A DNA stretch of 9,344 nucleotides, from NCBI GenBank assembly GCA_010365175.1, contig JAAFGW010000100.1:1-9344 (forward strand), read 5' to 3'. Numbering within the stretch: position 1 is the first letter of the stretch; each line of letters begins with the position of its first letter. Made by a program: the position numbers and the translations under genes. Below the pieces are notes generated by a model. That model was not told the DNA's origin and did no database searches. It was given only the letters and a program-made list of their open reading frames with translations. This DNA is from Sulfuriferula multivorans (GTDB taxonomy: Bacteria > Pseudomonadota > Gammaproteobacteria > Burkholderiales > Thiobacillaceae). Shown here piece after piece: positions 1-5,012 of the stretch.

Positions 1-55
1 AAAATCTATCTAACCATGAAGCCCTGAGCGCTGCAAATCACCAACACCCAAAACT

Positions 56-70
56 AAATTTCGGAAATTT
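56..70. repeat. 15-bp perfect inverted repeat beside the relaxase remnant
   Basis: AAATTTC, one central G, then GAAATTT: a perfect 7-bp inverted repeat. It lies about 20 bp before relaxase homology becomes recognisable, so it is at or near a rearrangement junction. It could be a protein binding site or chance in an AT-rich stretch. Only the symmetry is seen; no function can be assigned. Confidence 0.3.
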
Positions 71-88
71 ACAGAAAAGAAGTTGCTT

Positions 89-319
89 TATCTGACGCAC
101 CGGCCGGTGGCCGAGGGCGAGCGCGTCAGCGGCGTCTATCGACGCAGCGTCCAACTCGCCAGCGGCCGCTTCGCGATGCTCGACGACGGCATAGGGTTCA
201 GCTTGGTGCCGTGGAAGCCGGTGATTGAGCAGCGGCTGGGGAAAGCGATGACGGCTATCATTCGAGGGAGTAACGTGTCGTGGGTGCTTGAACGGCAACG
301 TGGGATATCAATGGAGTAA
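89..319 (+). pseudogene. C-terminal remnant of a conjugative relaxase (DUF3363-type, RlxS/TraI-like)
   Basis: About 76 residues matching the extreme C-terminus of relaxase/mobilization nuclease proteins with a DUF3363 tail. Characteristic pieces are GERVSGVYRRSVQLASGRFA, then LDDGIGFSLVPWKPVIE, then VSWVLERQRGISME and a TAA stop. Full relaxases of this class are several hundred residues and have an N-terminal catalytic tyrosine and histidine triad; none of that is present. The frame is open back only to a TGA at 17-19, and residues before about position 89 do not resemble the family. A TTG at 83 could in principle start translation but has no convincing ribosome binding site. In family context such relaxases nick oriT in Tn4371-like integrative and conjugative elements of beta- and gammaproteobacteria. 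I infer this marks the edge of a decayed element. Family call is from pattern memory, fairly sure; function is lost. Confidence 0.75.
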
Positions 320-380
320 GTCGCTCGTTCGTAATCAGGCCCACTGGACTTGCAAGCAAGGTCGTCCTTAGAGCAAGCTT

Positions 381-665
381 TTAACTGACGTCGCCCCCAC
401 CCATAGCTTGGTACAAAGCTGCGCTATCGACCAAACGTTGTGCCTGAGCCGCGATCAGGTTGATTCGATTCTGTTGCGCCTGCTGTTGTGCTGTGAGCAG
501 TTGGACATAACTGGCGGCGCCCAGTGCGTATTGTTTTTCGACCAGTCTCAGGGATTCCTGTGCCGAAGCGTTGGCGCTTTCCAGCGATTGCTGCACTTGC
601 GCATCGCTTTCAACGATGCGCAGCACATCAGCCACGCTGCGCAAGGACTGCAGCACAGAGAGTTT
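381..665 (-). pseudogene. C-terminal remnant of an RND outer membrane efflux protein (NodT/OEP family)
   Basis: The frame ends at 381 and shows the last helical hairpin of an outer membrane factor: VADVLRIVESDAQ, then ESLRLVEKQYALGAASYVQL, then QNRINLIAAQAQRLVDSAAL and a YQAMGGG terminus. In this family that is the second OEP repeat (PF02321), forming part of the periplasmic alpha-barrel of TolC-like channels. About 90 of the usual 450-500 residues remain. There is no signal peptide or lipobox, and homology fades near 660-676, where an unrelated plus-strand fragment begins. An ATG at 689 keeps the frame formally open at 102 codons, but a working channel is not plausible. It is distinct in sequence from the outer membrane factor at the right end of the window, so it is not a simple duplicate of it. 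Confidence 0.75.
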
Positions 666-679
666 CTTACCCGGTAAAA

Positions 680-862
680 ATGGTCGCAACCTTTGCGCTC
701 GGCTCGGGCCGTCTGTACACGTTCATGCACCGTAATCCGATGTTGGAGATGCACCCGGTCAGTTTCGCCAACGATCCCTACATCCCGGGACAGAACGACA
801 AGCGGATCGCGATTAACGCAAGCCTGCAAGCGGACTTGCCCGGCCAGTGCGGGTCCGAGAGC
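680..862 (+). pseudogene. Internal fragment of an acetyl-CoA hydrolase / CoA-transferase
   Basis: About 61 residues on the plus strand resemble the C-terminal domain of the acetyl-CoA hydrolase/4-hydroxybutyrate CoA-transferase family. Visible pieces are VATFALGSGRLYTFMHRNP, then EMHPVSFANDPYIPGQNDK, then AINASLQADLPGQCGSES. The family pattern is a LYDF..NP..EMHPVDYTNDP..I..QND..VAINSALEVDLTGQ block, which this matches segment by segment. Both sides are missing: upstream is the unrelated minus-strand efflux fragment, and downstream of about 862 the frame loses resemblance and stops at 940. The family moves or hydrolyses CoA thioesters in the cytoplasm. This piece lacks most of the active site and cannot be functional. 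It is one of several unrelated fragments abutting here. Confidence 0.7.
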
Positions 863-971
863 AGCGGCCGCGTGCTCATTCCGCCAAACTTATTCATGTC
901 GGCCTCCGCCGTGTCAAAGTCGTTGAGGCCGACTACATGATTATCAGAACCGATATCCGAACATAGTGTGA

Positions 972-1262
972 TCAACCAATAATCACCTCGAAAAATTTAG
1001 GAGATCGGCTGCCGTCAAACATGGGTTCGACACGCTTGCTGGCTTCAGTGTGAGCGGGGGTATCATGCATGGTCATGAAGCTTTCATGGCTCTCATGCTC
1101 CACGATGGCAGCATAGTTGCCACTCTCGATGGGTTTCAGGAGTCGGCGGCTGATGAATCCTTTGTGGGTTGCAAACTCCTTATTTGTCTGGACAAACCAC
1201 TCACGAAATTCAGCATCCTTTCCAGCCTTGATCTGTGGGAAGTTGATGATAACGATAAACAT
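972..1262 (-). CDS. Antibiotic biosynthesis monooxygenase (ABM) domain protein, 96 aa
   Basis: A complete 96-residue single-domain protein that looks like a ferredoxin-fold ABM-superfamily member. The first strand is MFIVIINFPQIKAGKDAEF. The middle has FATHKGFISRRLLKP, NYAAIVEHESHESFMTMHDT with its two histidines, then a C-terminal SPKFFEVIIG strand. The length is typical (90-110 aa) and such proteins work as cytoplasmic dimers. Family members include quinone-forming monooxygenases, heme-degrading enzymes and many of unknown substrate, so no reaction can be assigned. The ATG at 1262 is preceded by AAGGAG (1271-1276) with an 8-nt spacer, which supports the start. It lies alone among gene fragments on the same strand as the truncated serine hydrolase, about 60 bp downstream of that remnant, so it may be read from the promoter at 1575-1602. 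It is the only gene left of 1700 that appears intact. Confidence 0.8.
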   Translation of the reverse strand: MFIVIINFPQIKAGKDAEFREWFVQTNKEFATHKGFISRRLLKPIESGNYAAIVEHESHESFMTMHDTPAHTEASKRVEPMFDGSRSPKFFEVIIG

Positions 1263-1319
1263 GACTCTTACTCCTTCTTTAGTTTTGCGGATCGAATACT
1301 GGGCATCCCCAGAGAAGAC

Positions 1320-1413
1320 TTACCGCTGGGGATTCGGGACGACTACTACGATGCCACTTCCGGTATTGCCGCGCTGGCCAGTAACCCCGGTGGGACCGGA
1401 ATAGGAACTGTAA
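1320..1413 (-). pseudogene. C-terminal remnant of a collagen-like Gly-X-Y protein
   Basis: On the minus strand a frame different from the adjacent serine hydrolase frame reads GYSSYSGPTGVTGQRGNTGS followed by GIVVVVPNPQR and a TAA stop (1320-1322). The short G-P-T-G-V-T-G-Q-R-G-N-T-G run is a Gly-X-Y repeat, and a hydrophobic VVVVP tail is what I recall at the end of small exported collagen-like proteins in betaproteobacteria. Everything upstream is missing: before about 1413 the frame reads Cys/Pro-rich nonsense while the other frame carries the serine hydrolase. I infer a deletion or recombination joined the two genes. The segment is short, so chance low complexity remains possible. It may be the missing tail of a relative of the small lipoprotein at 2633-2767, which has the N-terminal half such proteins typically carry. 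Confidence 0.45.
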
Positions 1414-1548
1414 CCAGAACAGCAGATCGCGGTTGGTGGGCATGGCCGCCAGCAGTCCGCGTGTCTCCTTGTCGAGGCTCAACCAGCCACCAACCCCACC
1501 GGCGGCGAGAACGACCAGCGCCCCGAGGGCAAATTTCTTGAGTTTCAA
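1414..1548 (-). pseudogene. N-terminal remnant of a serine hydrolase (beta-lactamase class C family)
   Basis: From a TTG at 1548 the frame reads a Lys-rich n-region and a hydrophobic helix (KLKKFALGALVVLAAGGVGG), then WLSLDKETRGLL, then AAMPTNRDLLFW. In my recollection the last motif opens a group of exported class C beta-lactamase-like serine hydrolases, where it continues into S..QRD..FR. Here resemblance stops at the Trp (1414-1416), before any S-x-x-K catalytic motif. After that the hydrolase frame runs on as unrelated residues to 1279. The expression signals survive: AGGAGG at 1555-1560 with a 6-nt spacer, and a good promoter upstream. About 45 of an expected 400 or so residues remain. 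The family call rests on one short motif, so it is moderate; the truncation is likely. Confidence 0.5.
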
Positions 1549-1574
1549 TTCAAACCTCCTGCGTAATGGCGCCA

Positions 1575-1602
1575 AGTATCCCGCTGTGCGCGGAACTGTC
1601 AA
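1575..1602 (-). promoter_or_regulatory. Predicted sigma-70 promoter of the truncated serine hydrolase
   Basis: On the minus strand a perfect -35 TTGACA (1597-1602), a 16-bp spacer and a GATACT -10 (1575-1580, four of six consensus bases) are followed about 20 nt later by AGGAGG and the TTG start. A small inverted repeat, CCGC-N5-GCGG, sits in the spacer and could be an operator, though it is too short to trust. It may now drive only the remnant and the downstream monooxygenase gene. Confidence 0.5.
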
Positions 1603-1748
1603 TCCGGTGAAGACCAATGCCGGCCGAATTTCCCGATCAAATTGACTTTCTAGCAACCTGTCGAAACTAAGAGGAACACGCTGCTAACGCTTTTGTAGTG
1701 GAGCGATTGCATCGCATTCCTATATGGATCCTCTGCTTGAGCCAGGGA

Positions 1749-2144
1749 TTAGGCATCTGGTTTGACGCCGTAAGGATTTTTCCTACTACTTAACCAACCC
1801 AAACCGACAAACAGCACCAACCATACTACGGTTCGTAAAGTCATAGCGCGGAGACTGTCAACAGCAATTGAGCTCCCTTCTGTGTATAGAAAGTAAATTG
1901 CTGCCAGCACGAAGAGGTTGAGAACGAATATACCTGCTGCCACATATGTGCCTTGCTTGAGATTGCGCCAAGCGATGACACCGGCTGCGACGTACACGAT
2001 ACCCATTGCAGTGTTATAGATTAGCAGTGGTCGGAAAACAATATATCCCGGGTCGGAGCCGAGAAGGACACGAGTGCCTGCGATAATTGTTAGAAGACCA
2101 AATAACGCTGCTGCAAGCACCAATACGCTTTGAATGATTTTCAT
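1749..2144 (-). CDS. Conserved membrane protein of unknown function, four TM helices
   Basis: A 131-residue protein that is almost all membrane. Four helices are visible: residues about 3-27 (SVLVLAAALFGLLTIIAGTR), 34-58 (FRPLLIYNTAMGIVYVAAGV), 65-86 (YVAAGIFVLNLFVLAAIYFL) and 105-122 (TVVWLVLFVGLGWL), ending in a Lys/Arg-containing tail. There are no catalytic or heme-binding motifs and I do not recognise a named family. Two starts are possible. ATG 2144 gives MKIIQS, with GGAGG (2148-2152) only 3 nt away. ATG 2156 adds MRRY, with a weak purine-rich upstream region. I prefer 2144 because of the cleaner hydrophobic N-terminus, but spacing is short. It follows the membrane gene at 2193 by about 48 nt and should be co-transcribed with it. 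Base composition is AT-richer than in the sigma-factor region. Confidence 0.7.
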   Translation of the reverse strand: MKIIQSVLVLAAALFGLLTIIAGTRVLLGSDPGYIVFRPLLIYNTAMGIVYVAAGVIAWRNLKQGTYVAAGIFVLNLFVLAAIYFLYTEGSSIAVDSLRAMTLRTVVWLVLFVGLGWLSSRKNPYGVKPDA

Positions 2145-2192
2145 ATACCTCCGCATCGAGTCAGATTTCTCTTCTTTAAGGTATACAACACC

Positions 2193-2636
2193 CTAATTCA
2201 GCGGCGGTACTTTAGCGTCATCCCCTGTAGTTAGCATATTGAGTCGGGCCACAGCGATGCCAAGCCAAGCAACGGAAACAATCATACTCGTGGCCCCGAT
2301 TAGAACAAAAATGGGCGGGGCACCGAGCAGTACTTCCGTCAAAATGCCGACGGGCATGAGCATGCCGACAAGAGCTAGCCAGGATACCCACTTGATGGTC
2401 AATTTCTGAAATGGTAGGCGAAGCAAGAGATATCCCACGACGATATTCAAGAACGCAAATAAATTGCCGTGAACGTGAGACAACCGTGATTCAAAGTGCT
2501 TTCCGATGGTGTAGTCCGCTATCCATTGCTCCTTACCAGGAGCAAAATCCCGAAGGTAGATCAACACGAAGCCGAACACCATGAAACCAGCCATGAATAG
2601 CAGGCCGGCGGAGATATTGATTTTTCCATGTGTCAT
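2193..2636 (-). CDS. Membrane protein with an intramembrane HxH motif, unknown function
   Basis: A 147-residue integral membrane protein with four predicted helices: residues about 9-28 (AGLLFMAGFMVFGFVLIYL), 53-74 (HVHGNLFAFLNIVVGYLLLR), 82-104 (KWVSWLALVGMLMPVGILTE) and 107-132 (FVLIGATSMIVSVAWLGIAV). The second helix opens with S-H54-V-H56-G-N, a pair of histidines at the membrane face. In broad terms this recalls histidine-bearing helices that bind heme or copper in heme-copper oxidase-like and related small membrane families, but I do not recognise a specific family and assign no reaction. The ATG (2634-2636) overlaps the stop of the lipoprotein gene as ATGA, so translation is probably coupled. 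It forms a unit with the lipoprotein before it and the membrane protein after it. Confidence 0.75.
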   Translation of the reverse strand: MTHGKINISAGLLFMAGFMVFGFVLIYLRDFAPGKEQWIADYTIGKHFESRLSHVHGNLFAFLNIVVGYLLLRLPFQKLTIKWVSWLALVGMLMPVGILTEVLLGAPPIFVLIGATSMIVSVAWLGIAVARLNMLTTGDDAKVPPLN

Positions 2637-2767
2637 CTTGACCCCAAGTGATTTTCAGAAACCTGATCAGTATAAACCACCTCCTCAGGAGTTACGATAG
2701 TCGGTCTGTCACACGCGCTCAACGCCATCGCTGTCAGTGCCACTGAAAAAACAATAGAACACTTCAT
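2633..2767 (-). CDS. Small lipoprotein, 44 aa, first gene of the membrane-protein unit
   Basis: A short gene easily missed by length cut-offs. It encodes a 44-residue precursor with a Lys at position 2, a hydrophobic core and a lipobox L-S-A-C19 (IVFSVALTAMALSAC), followed by D20-R-P-T-I-V-T-P-E-E and an acidic/polar tail ending in NHLGSR. Signal peptidase II should cleave before Cys19, leaving a 26-residue lipidated peptide. Asp directly after the Cys would favour inner-membrane retention by the enterobacterial Lol rule. Its TGA (2633-2635) overlaps the next ATG as ATGA, which supports it being translated. The start has a weak purine-rich AAGAGA about 8 nt upstream. The SACDRPT start resembles what I recall of collagen-like lipoproteins, so it may be a shortened member of that group. 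No function can be assigned. Confidence 0.65.
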   Translation of the reverse strand: MKCSIVFSVALTAMALSACDRPTIVTPEEVVYTDQVSENHLGSR

Positions 2768-2781
2768 GAGAATTTCTCTTG

Positions 2782-2810
2782 ATTGTTTGGACGCGTCACA
2801 CCCTTGCCAA
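2782..2810 (-). promoter_or_regulatory. Weak sigma-70-like promoter candidate for the lipoprotein unit
   Basis: Minus strand TTGGCA (2805-2810, five of six -35 bases), a 17-bp spacer and AACAAT (2782-2787, four of six -10 bases). Predicted initiation near 2775 would leave a leader of only about 8 nt and cut into the weak ribosome binding site, so the match may be fortuitous. No GGAAC/CGTT element is present here, which suggests the unit is not directly in the local ECF regulon. Confidence 0.25.
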
Positions 2811-2821
2811 GCCTCGGGTTC

Positions 2822-3304
2822 TCAATGCGGCAACTTGATAGCCTTCCATCCGGTATGGTCAAAATACTGACCGTACGTATTTAACGCCTGAGCGATCTGG
2901 ACCACGCCTGACGCTCTTTCCTTGTCATGCTGTTTTCCCTCCGCCGTTTCCACGCCATTCATGATGTCGCCGATGACGACATGGAGCTGCGCGTCTGCCT
3001 TGGGATTGAGCTTGCAGTTTTGCACGATGTAAGCGACCTGTGCCGCGACCTCTTTGCCGAGCGCGTCGTAATCGGCCGTCGTGGCCTTGCCCGAGTGCGC
3101 CGCCGGCAGCGTGGTGGCGACGGACGACCGGATGGCCGTCATTGCCTGGCGCAAGGGGGCATCGGACGCCCACTTCTTGCCGGCATTGAGTTCGATCTTG
3201 TGCGAGTCCGATCCGTGTTTGTGGGAATCGGCGGCCAGCGCCACCAAAGGGGTTGCCAGCGTGGCGGCAATCAGCAAAAGCATCGGCAATTTCAGTAATT
3301 TCAT
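2822..3304 (-). CDS. Exported His-rich helical protein (DnrO-like), predicted ECF target
   Basis: A 160-residue precursor. The signal peptide is MKLLKLPMLLLIAATLATPL followed by VALAA, with cleavage expected before Asp. The mature N-terminus carries a histidine cluster, DSHKHGSDSHK, suggesting metal binding. The rest is probably helical, with ELNAGKKWASDAPLRQAM, DYDALGKEVAAQVAYIVQNC, PKADAQLHVVIGDIMNGVE and a YFDHTGWKAIKLPH end. Similar betaproteobacterial proteins are sometimes labelled DnrO, but I know of no established activity; a small periplasmic metal-binding or stress protein is an inference. The start is ATG 3304, with GGAG (3311-3314) 6 nt upstream; a longer frame back to 3379 would bury the signal peptide. 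An ECF-type promoter at 3366-3390 gives a leader of about 50 nt. It follows the Spy-like gene by 126 nt on the same strand, so read-through from the sigma operon is also possible. Confidence 0.75.
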   Translation of the reverse strand: MKLLKLPMLLLIAATLATPLVALAADSHKHGSDSHKIELNAGKKWASDAPLRQAMTAIRSSVATTLPAAHSGKATTADYDALGKEVAAQVAYIVQNCKLNPKADAQLHVVIGDIMNGVETAEGKQHDKERASGVVQIAQALNTYGQYFDHTGWKAIKLPH

Positions 3305-3365
3305 GGCGTACTCCATTGAGGGTTGGGGGAATTCAGTCAGGAAAATGCCTGGCCTTGTTTCATTC

Positions 3366-3390
3366 AACGAACGACACATGGAGATGTTCC
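3366..3390 (-). promoter_or_regulatory. ECF-type promoter in front of the exported His-rich protein gene
   Basis: Minus strand GGAAC (3386-3390), exactly 16 bp, then CGTT (3366-3369) extended to CGTTGAA. The same elements with the same spacing occur in front of the sigma-factor gene at 4913-4937, and the base pair before CGTT is TT in both. GGAAC around -35 with CGT-type -10 elements is typical of group IV sigma factors. Initiation is expected near 3358-3360, in the gap between the Spy-like gene and this target. Confidence 0.65.
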
Positions 3391-3430
3391 ATTTTTTGCC
3401 GCTCCACCCGGAAACCGAAGCGCATCCGCG

Positions 3431-3901
3431 TCAATCGCGATGCAGCCGTTCTTCCTCCGTGGCTTCCTGCGCATAGCGGCTCAGCAGCAAGGCCATCAGT
3501 TTTTCGCGCTGGCCTTCGTCCAGCAAATCGCGTTCGGCCAGTAGTTGCGTGATCACGCGCCGCTGCTGCGCATCTTGCAATGCGGCGATTCTGGCTTGCT
3601 CGACATCGATCGCGGCCAGTTCTGGCGTGGCTGAAAAAATGTGTCGCACCAGCATTTCGCGATGCTTTCGGATGTCGCGCCAGTTGGCAGCAATATCCTG
3701 TACGAAGGCCGGTTCGAGCTGCCCCCAGCGCCGCCGCTGCTCGCCGGTCAGTTGGAGGTAATCCGGCAGATTCACATGCGGCGCCTGCGCAGTGCCTGCA
3801 TCCGGCAGCGGCCGCGCCTGTTTGACGAGGACAGCCCCGATCATGCCAAGGTTCAGCGACAGCGAGACGGCCAACAGCCATTTCCAGACGGTGCGGTTCA
3901 T
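3431..3901 (-). CDS. Periplasmic heavy-metal sensor / Spy-CpxP-like protein
   Basis: A 156-residue protein with an N-terminal membrane anchor (residues 8-25, WLLAVSLSLNLGMIGAVL), a Pro-rich linker and a long helical periplasmic domain. The domain has L51-T-G-E-Q55 and a second L-L-D-E-G-Q-R-E-K-L near 126-135, matching the paired LTxxQ pattern of the Spy/CpxP/CnrX superfamily (heavy-metal resistance domain, PF13801-like). Histidines at 42, 80, 87 and 154 are possible metal ligands. In CnrYXH-type systems such a protein senses Ni/Co and controls release of the sigma factor; the same role is inferred here from position as third gene after sigma and anti-sigma. ATG 3901 overlaps the anti-sigma stop as ATGA and has AAGGA 5 nt upstream. 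An in-frame ATG 24 nt further upstream is less likely because it lengthens the charged n-region. The metal or stress sensed is unknown. Confidence 0.8.
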   Translation of the reverse strand: MNRTVWKWLLAVSLSLNLGMIGAVLVKQARPLPDAGTAQAPHVNLPDYLQLTGEQRRRWGQLEPAFVQDIAANWRDIRKHREMLVRHIFSATPELAAIDVEQARIAALQDAQQRRVITQLLAERDLLDEGQREKLMALLLSRYAQEATEEERLHRD

Positions 3902-4338
3902 TGCATTCCTTTCGACAATCGGCATAATTCGGCGGCCGCGCACAGTCCGCCCGGCGGGACCGGATCGAACACGCGGGCCATCGCCGCGGGCGGCGCGCTG
4001 ACGGCGCCACCGCCGATCAACAAGCCGCCGAGCCAGACGCCGGAGACCAGCGCGGCCACCGCCAAGCCGGCTGGCGGCCCCCAGTCTGGCCAGAACGATC
4101 GCGCCGGCGGTCTGCGCACCGGCGCGGCTCGCAGGCGGTCTTTGAGGCGAGCCGCGAGATCAAAGCCCAGCGCCGGCGATGGCAGTTCACGCAGGCTTTG
4201 CCGCAATGCGTTCAGCTCATCGAGCCGGCGCCGGCAAATCGGGCAGCCCGCCAAATGACCGGCAAAGCGCTCGCTTTCACCGGACCTCATCCTATTGTCC
4301 GCGTAGGCGGACAGGTCATCGTGTTTGGGGCAAGTCAT
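3898..4338 (-). CDS. Zinc-finger (ZAS) transmembrane anti-sigma factor
   Basis: A 146-residue protein. The N-terminal cytoplasmic domain contains H28-x3-C32-x2-C35 (RFAGHLAGCPICRRRLDEL), the ZAS motif of anti-sigma factors (zf-HC2-like). An Arg-rich linker (DLAARLKDRLRAAPVRRPPA) leads to a single membrane helix at about 88-112 (GLAVAALVSGVWLGGLLIGG). The short periplasmic tail has C133-x5-C139 near its end. By family role it binds the ECF sigma factor at the inner membrane and releases it on an envelope signal. ATG 4338 has GGAGGA just upstream (spacer 6) and overlaps the sigma stop as ATGA; its own stop overlaps the sensor start as ATGA. A much longer open frame extends upstream to 4869 but is only a shadow of the sigma gene. 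The periplasmic part is very small, which suggests that sensing is done by the neighbouring Spy-like protein. Confidence 0.85.
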   Translation of the reverse strand: MTCPKHDDLSAYADNRMRSGESERFAGHLAGCPICRRRLDELNALRQSLRELPSPALGFDLAARLKDRLRAAPVRRPPARSFWPDWGPPAGLAVAALVSGVWLGGLLIGGGAVSAPPAAMARVFDPVPPGGLCAAAELCRLSKGMQ

Positions 4339-4901
4339 GACAATTCCTCCAGTCGGCTCGGCATCTTGTCGAGCAGCGCAGCGCGCGCCCGCGCAATACG
4401 CGACTTGACGGTGCCGGGGTTGAGACCGAGCACGGCCGCAATGCTCTCGTAAGACATTTCCTCGATTTCCCGCAGCAACAGGATCTCGCGATGCTCGACC
4501 GGCAGCCGCGCCAGCGCCGCTTCCAACTGGCGGTAGCGCTGCACGGTTTCGAGCGCCGCATCGGGCGTGGGTGCGGAGTCGGCGATGTCGGCATCTTCTT
4601 CCAGCGCCACAAATTCGACGCACTTGCCGCGCCGCAACAGATCGAAGGCCAAATTGCGCGCGATGCGAAACAGCCAGGTCGTGAAGCGCGCATCGGGTCG
4701 CCAGCGCCCCAGCCCCTGATAAGCTCGCAGAAACGTTTCCTGCGTCATCTCCATTGCATCGTCCTGTGAGCGCGTGAGCCGCACCAGAAAGCGGTAGATG
4801 CGGTCTTGATAGCGTGCCACCAGTTCCGAAAACGCCGCGCTGTCGCCACGCTGCGCGCGCGTGACGCATTCGTGGTCGTCAAGGTGGCTGAAAATTCGCA
4901 T
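4335..4901 (-). CDS. ECF (group IV) RNA polymerase sigma factor
   Basis: A 188-residue protein of normal ECF length. Sigma region 2 spans about 22-92: FSELVARYQDRIYRFLVRLT, then DDAMEMTQETFLRAYQGL, then FTTWLFRIARNLAFDLLRR. A variable acidic linker follows (about 93-125). Region 4 spans about 126-180: LPVEHREILLLREIEEMSYE, then SIAAVLGLNPGTVKSRIARA with the helix-turn-helix. Region 3 is absent, as expected. It directs RNA polymerase to a small regulon, predicted here to include its own operon and the exported gene at 2822-3304. The first ATG at 4901 has no good ribosome binding site. The ECF-type promoter at 4913-4937 would place initiation only a few nucleotides upstream, so the autoregulated transcript may be nearly leaderless. 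Its stop overlaps the anti-sigma start. The class is clear; the inducing signal is not. Confidence 0.92.
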   Translation of the reverse strand: MRIFSHLDDHECVTRAQRGDSAAFSELVARYQDRIYRFLVRLTRSQDDAMEMTQETFLRAYQGLGRWRPDARFTTWLFRIARNLAFDLLRRGKCVEFVALEEDADIADSAPTPDAALETVQRYRQLEAALARLPVEHREILLLREIEEMSYESIAAVLGLNPGTVKSRIARARAALLDKMPSRLEELS

Positions 4902-4912
4902 CTGTCGGCTTC

Positions 4913-4937
4913 AACGAATGGGCGCGGAAAAAGTTCC
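4913..4937 (-). promoter_or_regulatory. ECF-type autoregulatory promoter of the sigma operon
   Basis: Minus strand GGAAC (4933-4937), 16 bp, CGTT (4913-4916) extended to CGTTGAA, 11 nt before the sigma ATG. It matches the element at 3366-3390 in both boxes and in spacing, and ECF genes are usually autoregulated. Predicted initiation near 4905 leaves little or no leader. Confidence 0.65.
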
Positions 4938-5012
4938 AGCGATAGGCATGAAAGAGCGAAATGGGGTGGCGCAGCGCGCCCGAAAGCTTGCCTGCTTCAG
5001 CTGCGCGTCACT

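Noticed and set aside
524..679. N-terminal extension of the CoA-transferase fragment
   Set aside because: This part is antisense to the efflux-protein remnant and does not resemble the enzyme family.
1703..1715. GCGAT-TGC-ATCGC hairpin after the membrane-protein gene as a terminator
   Set aside because: Five-base-pair stem, no T-run in the transcript direction.
3305..3379. Longer start for the exported His-rich protein (25 extra residues)
   Set aside because: It would place the signal peptide internally and overlap the ECF promoter; GGAG sits 6 nt before the ATG at 3304.
4339..4869. Upstream extension of the anti-sigma frame to give a 323-residue protein
   Set aside because: This part is the sigma gene in another frame, Arg/Ala/Cys-rich and not protein-like. 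The real start at 4338 has a ribosome binding site and the usual ATGA overlap.
4968..4980. GGCGC-AGC-GCGCC hairpin downstream of the cytochrome gene as a terminator
   Set aside because: The stem is only 5 bp and no T-run follows on the minus strand; expected often in GC-rich DNA.
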